From: Halalkalicoccus subterraneus
GTDB lineage: Archaea; Halobacteriota; Halobacteria; Halobacteriales; Halalkalicoccaceae
Direction: 5' to 3'
Assembly (NCBI RefSeq): GCF_003697815.1
Contig: NZ_RDQG01000068.1
Location: 1-39,819 of the forward strand
DNA: 39,819 bases
The notes under the pieces are model-generated. The model did not search any database. It worked only from the letters and a program-made list of their open reading frames with translations, and had not been told where the DNA came from. Below, in pieces: positions 34,017-39,819 of this stretch (positions within the stretch are counted from its first letter, which is position 1; each line of letters begins with the position of its first letter). The translations under genes were made by a program, and so were the position numbers.

Positions 34017-34093
34017 GTCGGTCTCCAAGTACGTACCGAGCGGGCAAAAGCGGCCTGAAACTACCGTCTGAGTGGTGCGTGCTACCGAATCTC

Positions 34094-34414
34094 TCAGGGG
34101 GCGCCGACGAGAACGAATCGGCTCTCCGTCTCGCCGTTCTCGATCCGTCGTGTGGCCTCGGCGGGAATTCTGACCGCATCGCCCTCTGCCATCTCGACCG
34201 AATCACCCTCGATCTCGACGGTCGCCTCGCCGTCGACCAGCAGGTAGACTTCTTCCTCACCCTCATCAGCGTGGTCATGCTCCTTCCCGGTCCAGCCCGG
34301 TTCGCACTCGAGGACGCTCACGCCGAGATTCTCACAGTCGAGCGGTTCGCGCAGGAAGTACAGCGACTCGGCGATGGGATCGACGTCGGTATAGTTGGTC
34401 TTGGTGTAGGCCAT
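34094..34414 (-). CDS. cupin domain protein
   Basis: 106-residue single cupin. Motif 1 is KEHDHADEGEEEVYLLVDG, giving two His and a Glu for metal binding; motif 2 is around MAEGDAVRIPAEATRRIEN. Small cupins of this kind are common in haloarchaea and mostly uncharacterised; metal-binding or sensing is possible. It lies between the halocyanin and the copper ATPase on the same strand, with a structured 286-bp gap on the ATPase side. Confidence 0.85.
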   Translation of the reverse strand: MAYTKTNYTDVDPIAESLYFLREPLDCENLGVSVLECEPGWTGKEHDHADEGEEEVYLLVDGEATVEIEGDSVEMAEGDAVRIPAEATRRIENGETESRFVLVGAP

Positions 34415-34524
34415 CGCCTCGCTGTTGGCGTTCGAGCGTCAAGTAACCCCGCCACGGCGTTCGTTTTCTTTGCCGTTGATAGATATCCAATTATCCCTAT
34501 TCGTACGAACTCATCGCGATAGAA

Positions 34525-34568
34525 CGCTGAAAAGGGAGGGGGCGGTTCACCGTCCCCTCCCGTCAGCG
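34525..34568. terminator. long hairpin between copA and cupin genes
   Basis: CGCTGA (34525-34530) pairs with TCAGCG (34563-34568), and GGGAGGGGGCGG (34534-34545) with CCGTCCCCTCCC (34550-34561) around a TTCA loop. It lies downstream of copA and upstream of the cupin gene on the minus strand, so it may terminate copA, control the cupin gene, or belong to a small RNA. Confidence 0.45.
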
Positions 34569-34639
34569 GTGGTGCTGGGGATGGTCGTGGTGTGTCACGC
34601 CAACGCAGGTTGTCTATGGCCTCAGTCTGCGGTCTCCCA

Positions 34640-34657
34640 GCGTTCTGATGAGAACGC
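34640..34657. terminator. hairpin downstream of copA
   Basis: GCGTTCT-gatg-AGAACGC, a perfect 7-bp stem 44 bp past the copA stop on the minus strand; probably part of the copA 3' end. Confidence 0.4.
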
Positions 34658-34700
34658 CCCATATCAGTAAGTGTTGTGTTTTCTGATACTTGAGGAACAG

Positions 34701-37367
34701 CTATCGGAGCCGGCCGAGCGGGCGGTAGCGCTCGTGGGGGTCGTACCCGCGGAACAGGAGGCTGTTGGTCATCACCGAGATGGACGAGCCGGCCATCGCC
34801 AGCCCCGCGAGTGCGGGGTTGAGCAGACCGAGCGAGGCGACCGGGATCAGCGTCGCGTTGTAGGCGAGCGCCCAGAAGAGGTTCTGGTGGACCTTCTGGA
34901 GCGTCGCCTCGGAGATCCGGATCGCCTTCAGCACGTCGTCGGGATCGTCGCGCATCAGCGTCACGTCGGCCGACTCGATGGCGACGTCGGTGCCCGATCC
35001 GATGGCGACGCCGACATGGGCGGCGGTGAGCGCCGGGGCGTCGTTGACGCCGTCACCGACCATCATCGTGCGCTTCTCCTCGGACTGGATCGCCTCGACC
35101 GCGTCGGCTTTGTCCTCCGGCAGGACCGCCGCGCGGACGTTGGACTCCTCGATGCCGACCTCGCGGGCGACCGCGCGGGCAGTGCGTTCGTTGTCGCCGG
35201 TCAACATCACGACGTCGAGCCCGCGATCGCGCAGGGCCGCGACGGTTCGCTTCGCGCTCTCTCGCACCGTGTCGGCGGCCGCGACGACGCCGAGCAGTTC
35301 GCCGTCATCCCGCGATGACGAGTCCCCTCTCGCGTCGCTCGCGGGGACGCCGCCTCGTGCGACCAGCATTGCGGTCTTGCCCTCGCCCTCGAGTCGCTCC
35401 ATCGTCTCTTCGGCGGGTGCGGGGTCGATCCCGTTGTCCTCCATCAATTTGCGGTTGCCGACGAGCACTTCGCTGCCGTCGACCGTGGCGCGGATCCCGT
35501 GACCGGGGACGTTCTCGAAGTCGGTCGGTTCCCCGAGGTCGAACCCGCGCTCGCGGGCCCCCTCGACGATGGCGCGCGCAAGCGGGTGCTCGGAGCCCGA
35601 TTCGGCGCTGGCGGCCGCCGAGAGGACGCTCTCCTCGTCGACCCGCTCGGCCAGGACGCCGCCGTCGGGTCGGGGGTCCGACGAGGATCGCGGTTCATCC
35701 GGTCGCTCACCGCCGTCTTCGATTGGCTCGCCCCCGTCGCTGCGTGCCTTCCGAATCGGCACCACGTCGGTGAGCTCCATCTCGCCGTGGGTCAGGGTGC
35801 CCGTCTTGTCGAAGACGACCGTATCAATGTCGCGGGCGCGTTCGAGGACGTCCGCACCCTTGAACAGGACACCGTTGGTCGCGGCAATGGTCGAGCCGAC
35901 CATCGTCGCGGCGGGCGTCGCGAGTCCCAGTGCACAGGGACAGGCGATCAACAGCGCGCTCGCGAGCACGATCATCGAGAACTCCGCGACGGGCACGCCC
36001 CCGGCGACGGGGCCCCCGCCGACGGGTTCGAGCACCGGGATCCACGCCCCGAGCGCCGAGGAGACGCCGTAGAGCGCATCGGGGAACAGCGCCCAGACGA
36101 CCGCCCAGACGACGGCGTTGACGATCACCGCGGGGACGAAGTAGGCACTGACCGTGTCGACCAACCGTTGGATGTCGGGCTGGCGCGATTGGGCCTCTTT
36201 GACTCGCTCGACGATCCCCTGGATCGCGGTGTCCGAACCGACCCTCGTGGCCTCCACGAGGAGGACGCCGTTCTCGTTGATCGTCGAACCGATCACCTCG
36301 TCGCCCTCCCTCTTCTCGACGGGCACCGACTCGCCGGTCACCATCGACTCGTCGACCGCGCTCGACCCCTCGCGAACGACGCCGTCGGTGGGCACGCGCT
36401 CGCCGGGCCGGACCTTCATCAGGTCGCCGACCTCGACCTCCGTCAGGGGTACCGTCCGCTCCTCGTTCCCGTCTACGATGGTGGCTTCCTCGGCCTCCAT
36501 CTCCAGCAGCTTTCGCAGCGCGTCGCTGGCTTGGGCCTTCGAGCGGGCCTCGAGCCAGTTACCGAGGGTGATGAACCAGAGGATGAAGGCGACGGCCTCG
36601 AAGTAGAGCCCGCCAGTGATCGCTCCCAAGAGGACCGCCGTCGAGTAGACGTACCCTACTGAGGACCCCATCGCGACCAGCGTGTCCATGTTCGCCCGGC
36701 GGCTCTTCGAAAGGGCGCGCCAGGCCCCAGAGAGGAACTCCCGGCCGAGCGTCGCCATCAGCACCGTCGCGAGCGCGAACTCGATCCAGCCGACCGAAAT
36801 CCCGAGCACGGTCTCGGGTACCACTCCGAACCCGAGCATGTCGGCCATCACGAGTGCGAACGGTGCGGTCAACACGCCACCGAAGAGGACGAGGCGCCAC
36901 TGCTTTCGCATCTCGCGTTCGGCGGCGCTCTCGCGCTCGCCCTCATCGGCGTCCTCCTCGCGGACCGGCTCGTAGCCGGCGTCCTCGATGGCGTCGTATA
37001 CGTCCCCGAGGTCGGTCGCGCCGGGGGCGTACTCGATGCGGGCCTCGTCCGAGGCGAAGTTCACGTTCGCGCCGAGCACGCCCGGGACCGATTCGATGGC
37101 CTCCCGGTTGGTCTCCGAGCAGGTCGCACATGACATCCCGCCGATCTCGATCGTTCGGCTCTCGCGGGCGGGTTCGTAGCCCGCCTCCTCGATCGCTGCG
37201 TAGATCTCCGCGAGGCTCACCCGCTCGGGATCGTATTCGACCGCTCCCTCGTCGGTGGCGAAGTTCGCGTCCACGTCCGAAACCCCGTCGAGGGAGCCGA
37301 CCGCCTCCTCGATGGTGCCCGAGCAGGTCGCACACGACATGCCCGATATCTCCAGTTGAACCCTCAC
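34701..37367 (-). CDS. copA: copper-translocating P1B-type ATPase CopA
   Basis: 888-residue membrane pump exporting Cu(I). Two N-terminal HMA domains carry GMSCATC (Cys12/15 and Cys80/83). Eight membrane helices include the CPC metal site in [13 protein letters not shown] (about 477). DKTGTLT holds the phosphorylated Asp; [10 protein letters not shown] and [10 protein letters not shown] complete the ATPase motifs. The start is GTG (37367). Compared with usual CopA there is a charged insert of about 30 residues after VVPIRKA and a short one ([13 protein letters not shown]) in the nucleotide domain. Preceded on the same strand by the Lrp/TRASH regulator gene. Confidence 0.94.
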   Translation of the reverse strand: MRVQLEISGMSCATCSGTIEEAVGSLDGVSDVDANFATDEGAVEYDPERVSLAEIYAAIEEAGYEPARESRTIEIGGMSCATCSETNREAIESVPGVLGANVNFASDEARIEYAPGATDLGDVYDAIEDAGYEPVREEDADEGERESAAEREMRKQWRLVLFGGVLTAPFALVMADMLGFGVVPETVLGISVGWIEFALATVLMATLGREFLSGAWRALSKSRRANMDTLVAMGSSVGYVYSTAVLLGAITGGLYFEAVAFILWFITLGNWLEARSKAQASDALRKLLEMEAEEATIVDGNEERTVPLTEVEVGDLMKVRPGERVPTDGVVREGSSAVDESMVTGESVPVEKREGDEVIGSTINENGVLLVEATRVGSDTAIQGIVERVKEAQSRQPDIQRLVDTVSAYFVPAVIVNAVVWAVVWALFPDALYGVSSALGAWIPVLEPVGGGPVAGGVPVAEFSMIVLASALLIACPCALGLATPAATMVGSTIAATNGVLFKGADVLERARDIDTVVFDKTGTLTHGEMELTDVVPIRKARSDGGEPIEDGGERPDEPRSSSDPRPDGGVLAERVDEESVLSAAASAESGSEHPLARAIVEGARERGFDLGEPTDFENVPGHGIRATVDGSEVLVGNRKLMEDNGIDPAPAEETMERLEGEGKTAMLVARGGVPASDARGDSSSRDDGELLGVVAAADTVRESAKRTVAALRDRGLDVVMLTGDNERTARAVAREVGIEESNVRAAVLPEDKADAVEAIQSEEKRTMMVGDGVNDAPALTAAHVGVAIGSGTDVAIESADVTLMRDDPDDVLKAIRISEATLQKVHQNLFWALAYNATLIPVASLGLLNPALAGLAMAGSSISVMTNSLLFRGYDPHERYRPLGRLR

Positions 37368-37380
37368 AGTATCACCGTAC

Positions 37381-37428
37381 TTCTAGAAAGGGGCCAACCG
37401 TTGATCCCGTTTATTCTTTCGTATCGAA
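37381..37428 (-). promoter_or_regulatory. copA promoter region with palindromes
   Basis: On the minus strand GAATAAAC (about 37409-37416) is a TATA-like box. TTCTAGAA (37381-37388) is a perfect palindrome near the expected start of transcription, and TTCG-tat-CGAA (37418-37428) lies just upstream of the TATA box. The TCGTATCGA core of the latter recurs at 38117-38125. Confidence 0.4.
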
Positions 37429-37450
37429 GGTCGGAGTAGCACTTCACGAT

Positions 37451-37460
37451 CGATTCGAAA
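37451..37460. promoter_or_regulatory. candidate regulator site CGATTCGAAA (copA side)
   Basis: The same 10 nt in reverse complement (TTTCGAATCG) occur at 38110-38119 in front of the regulator gene. It lies about 35 bp upstream of the copA TATA-like box. Confidence 0.4.
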
Positions 37461-37461
37461 G

Positions 37462-38052
37462 TCAGTCTGCACCCTCGGCGAGTTCCTCGTACTTCTCGAC
37501 GTAGAGTTGCTCGCAGGAGGGACAGCAGAATCGTTTCATCTCGCCGTCGATCCGCCGGGAGACGCCGTCCGCGCCGACCTCGTTCTCGCAGAGCACACAG
37601 GAGACGGCGAACGCCGCCTCGCCCCGGATCCGGGCCGTTCGGTCGGAGCCGGTCAGGAGTTCGACGTCGAGTTCGCGGACGGCCCCGTCGTCGACGTGCT
37701 CGAACAGCCACGCACCGACGTCGGCCGTCGGGGCGTGGGCGGTGAAGACGACCCGGCCTCCGGCGGTGATGAAGACGTGTTCGACTCCCTCAATCCCCGA
37801 GAGCGCATCCCTGACCTCGTCGGCACCCCCCGGTGAAACCGAAAGCGTCACCAGTACAGGCGTCCCCTCGCGCAGCTGTGAGCGGTCCAGATCCAGCGTA
37901 AAGCGCCTGATGATCCCCTGATTTTCGAGCTTCGAAACGCGATCCGAAACCGCGGGCGCCGAGAGGTCCACCCGCTCGCCGATCTCGCTGTATGGCCGCC
38001 GGGCGTCCTCGCTCAGTAGTCGAAGAATTCGGAGGTCGATCTCGTCGAGCAT
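37462..38052 (-). CDS. Lrp/AsnC-type regulator with C-terminal TRASH metal-sensing domain
   Basis: 196-residue regulator. The N-terminal helix-turn-helix (IDLRILRLLSEDARRPYSEI, then SAPAVSDRVSKLENQGII) is of the AsnC type. The TRASH domain at the C-terminus has Cys152, Cys155, Cys176, Cys177 and Cys180 (VLC and RFCCPSCEQLY). TRASH regulators next to CopA sense copper in other archaea, so control of copA is very likely. ATG 38052 was chosen because MLDEIDLRIL is the standard start. Sites shared between the copA and regulator promoters support autoregulation. Confidence 0.9.
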   Translation of the reverse strand: MLDEIDLRILRLLSEDARRPYSEIGERVDLSAPAVSDRVSKLENQGIIRRFTLDLDRSQLREGTPVLVTLSVSPGGADEVRDALSGIEGVEHVFITAGGRVVFTAHAPTADVGAWLFEHVDDGAVRELDVELLTGSDRTARIRGEAAFAVSCVLCENEVGADGVSRRIDGEMKRFCCPSCEQLYVEKYEELAEGAD

Positions 38053-38101
38053 ACGGTCAGTTCGATCCTCGGAGACAAAGGCGCTCCGCCAAATTCGCTT
38101 T

Positions 38102-38125
38102 CGATTCCGTTTCGAATCGTATCGA
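38102..38125. promoter_or_regulatory. candidate regulator operator upstream of the Lrp/TRASH gene
   Basis: CGATTC-N6-GAATCG (38102-38119) is an inverted repeat overlapping TCGTATCGA (38117-38125). Both TTTCGAATCG and TCGTATCGA also occur before copA. The site lies between the divergent regulator and chaperone-like genes. Confidence 0.45.
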
Positions 38126-38198
38126 CAACTCATTCGACGAAAGCCGAACGGTGAAAGAGTACTCCCCCGTAGGGCCCGTCTGTCTCCCTACCCTACGT

Positions 38199-38357
38199 AT
38201 GAGCGGGATGAACTGTACGGGATGGGAGGAGACCGTCGTCGAGAGCACGAGCACCGACCACGAGGCCGGAACGGTTACCGCCGACGGCGAGGCGGACCGA
38301 GAAGAACTCGGCGCGGCGATCGCCGATGTGGGTACGAACCCGCAGCCGATCCCCTGA
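38199..38357 (+). pseudogene. degenerate HMA-type copper chaperone
   Basis: 52 residues beginning MSGMNCTGWEETVVEST. This resembles the CopZ/HMA start GM(S/T)CxxCExxV, but the second Cys is Trp and the segment that usually follows (alpha 1 to beta 2) is shortened; the end (DREELGAAIADVG) again fits HMA. Loss of one of the two Cu(I)-binding Cys suggests it no longer carries copper, though a regulatory or decoy role is possible. It is divergent from the copper regulator, where an intact chaperone gene is expected. Confidence 0.55.
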
Positions 38358-38537
38358 TCGACCTAGAGGTGTCGCGCGTCCCTGTGAACTGACCTAGTGA
38401 CCCAACGCGTGACGCACATAGGATCGCGAACGAATCGCACTACTCGCGGGCACCGGAAAATCGAAGGGAAACGACCGTACTCGTGGAGGAGGGCGACTGC
38501 GTCAGCGGGGCACTCGACTCGCGGGCGCGAGCGGAGG

Positions 38538-39752
38538 CTATTCGAGAGTTCTGAGGGCGACTCGAAGACCACGACGGCGTTCTTCGTCGATGAGCGGCTT
38601 GCCGGCCATCGGGTCGTCGAGGTTGACGGGCGCGCCGATCCCCGATTCCTGAGGCTCGCCGACGCCGTACTGGTTGCCCGAGGACTGCCAGTCGTGCCAG
38701 CCGCTTCCGACGTTGACTTGCCGATACGGAACGGGCTGCCCGCTCGTGTTCGCGGGGTTCTCGAAGTCCGGATCGACGTCGTGGAGAAACCGGTTGTTCT
38801 CCGTGATGTACACGTCATCAGGATACCCTCGGAAGGCGATCGCTTGGCAGTCGTAGTCCCGGATCGAGTGCGTGAACGCGAACGTACACCGGCGGACCTC
38901 GACGCGACCACCGGCAGTGAGGTCGTCGCCGTAGCCGTTCTCGGCCAGACAGTGCATGTCGACCGCATGGCTGTACGTCGTCGGCCCGAACACACTATCT
39001 TCGAGCGTGTACCCGCAGGTCGGGTGGCCAAAACCCGCAATCGCGTGGCGCGTCGCGTTGAAGTAGCTCATCTCGATTGTCGGGTGGCCGTTGAACACGT
39101 CGATGACGTAGCCCGCACCCACCATCATACAGTCGTGGCCGTAGATGTGATGGATGGACGGTGAGACGGCGTTCGACGAGGTGCCGATGGCGATGGCCTG
39201 ATTGGGCCAGCCGTAGATCTCACAGTTGTCGACCTCGACGTCGTCGGCCAGAATACGGAGGCCACGGGCGTACCGACCCTCGCGAGCCTGACGGCGCTCG
39301 CTCGTGTTGCCGCTATCGAGCGGGATGTAGCCCGGATACTCGGGGTCGTCGTAGTAGTCGTGGTACGGCCCCCGGAGGCGCACGCCGCTAAGACGCGACC
39401 CGCCATCCATCGTGATCAATCCTCGGCCATTCGACCCGCCGTCCCACGCCGGGGAATCGTGGCCGTGGTCGGTCGTATAGAGTAGGGCGCCGGGCGAACC
39501 GTCGATACCGCGATCCGAGACGATCGTCTGGCCCGAAAGCGTGAGGTCCTCGCCTGAAAGATCGATCCGGGCCGTGCCCGGAATGCCGATCACGTCGGCC
39601 GATGAGTTGAGCGCGTCGAAAAACGCTGATCGAGTTTCGACGGTCACGTCGGCGTCGGCGAGGCCGATGTCCGCGTGGTGGCCGACGCCGCCGCCGATCG
39701 GACGCCCTTCGAGACACTCGAGGACGCGGTCGTTGGTGAAATACTGGGCCAT
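38538..39752 (-). CDS. right-handed beta-helix repeat protein, possibly viral
   Basis: 404 residues. The centre (about 110-330) has the short repeated strands and turns of a parallel beta-helix (VEVDNCEIYGWPNQAIAIG, VIDVFNGHPTIEMSYFNATR, YTLEDSVFGPTTYSHAVDM). It resembles pectate-lyase-like and tail-spike proteins that bind or cut polysaccharide. Unlike most secreted haloarchaeal beta-helix proteins it has no Tat or Sec signal, which suggests a virion component. It starts 4 bp after the stop of another gene, so the two form an operon continuing beyond the window. Confidence 0.72.
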   Translation of the reverse strand: MAQYFTNDRVLECLEGRPIGGGVGHHADIGLADADVTVETRSAFFDALNSSADVIGIPGTARIDLSGEDLTLSGQTIVSDRGIDGSPGALLYTTDHGHDSPAWDGGSNGRGLITMDGGSRLSGVRLRGPYHDYYDDPEYPGYIPLDSGNTSERRQAREGRYARGLRILADDVEVDNCEIYGWPNQAIAIGTSSNAVSPSIHHIYGHDCMMVGAGYVIDVFNGHPTIEMSYFNATRHAIAGFGHPTCGYTLEDSVFGPTTYSHAVDMHCLAENGYGDDLTAGGRVEVRRCTFAFTHSIRDYDCQAIAFRGYPDDVYITENNRFLHDVDPDFENPANTSGQPVPYRQVNVGSGWHDWQSSGNQYGVGEPQESGIGAPVNLDDPMAGKPLIDEERRRGLRVALRTLE

Positions 39753-39756
39753 TGGA

Positions 39757-39819
39757 TCAGAGGTGGGCGTCCTCGTGGGCGGCGACGTTCAGATCGAAGT
39801 AGTAGTACCAGAAACGATT
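39757..39819 (-). CDS. C-terminal fragment of an unidentified protein (5' part outside window)
   Basis: The minus-strand frame entering at 39819 is open and reads NRFWYYYFDLNVAAHEDAHL then TGA at 39757-39759, 4 bp before the ATG of the beta-helix gene. The tight spacing supports a real gene in the same operon. Too short to identify. Confidence 0.5.
   Translation of the reverse strand, partial: NRFWYYYFDLNVAAHEDAHL

Overview
The window is high-GC chromosomal DNA from a haloarchaeon (class Halobacteria). The evidence is the acidic, Asp/Glu-rich proteome, Tat-type lipoproteins (RRxFL...LAGC), promoters with a TATA-like box about 25 nt before the start codon (leaderless mRNAs), a halocyanin, Dph2, archaeal RNA polymerase subunit L, a METTL5-type methylase and an Lrp/TRASH regulator. 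No rRNA, tRNA, CRISPR or transposase gene was recognised.

Layout. 1-2776: 3' part of a malic enzyme, then an Fsr-like MFS transporter with a possible 13-residue leader ORF. 2782-21527: a catabolic island with a divergent D-2-hydroxyacid dehydrogenase, a ThDP enzyme, two class III CoA-transferases, a crotonase-fold protein, a tartrate/D-malate-type dehydrogenase, a complete tripartite tricarboxylate transporter (TctC-TctB-TctA), a VOC protein, a cupin, and two paralogous YdiJ-type giant FAD/Fe-S dehydrogenases. Together they suggest uptake of an organic (hydroxy)acid, CoA activation, and oxidation or decarboxylation; the substrate cannot be read from sequence. 21829-25000: a HisG-like protein, a coiled-coil protein of unknown function, an MBL-fold hydrolase and a YlbF-family protein. 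25089-32057: housekeeping genes (dph2, esterase, METTL5-like methylase, rhomboid protease, rpoL, hisF) and small haloarchaeal proteins. 32061-38357: a ThuA-like protein, a uracil-DNA-glycosylase-like protein, then a copper group (halocyanin, cupin, CopA ATPase, Lrp/TRASH regulator, decayed HMA chaperone). 38538-39819: a beta-helix protein without a signal peptide and the end of the gene before it, possibly the edge of a provirus.

The most unusual signal is non-coding. A roughly 282-bp multi-hairpin element occurs twice in opposite orientations (12058-12340 and 30160-30440), each copy ending 36-38 bp upstream of a start codon. Where the copies differ, at least one hairpin has changed on both arms, so its self-complementarity is kept. 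A diverged piece of the same element seems to lie in frame inside the second YdiJ-type gene (about 21036-21146). The first YdiJ-type gene carries a different in-frame hairpin insert (7767-7808). An array of eight consecutive hairpins, all with 3-nt loops, lies at 26143-26374. This looks like a haloarchaeal family of palindromic elements that invades intergenic regions and surface loops of proteins, similar in behaviour to Rickettsia palindromic elements.
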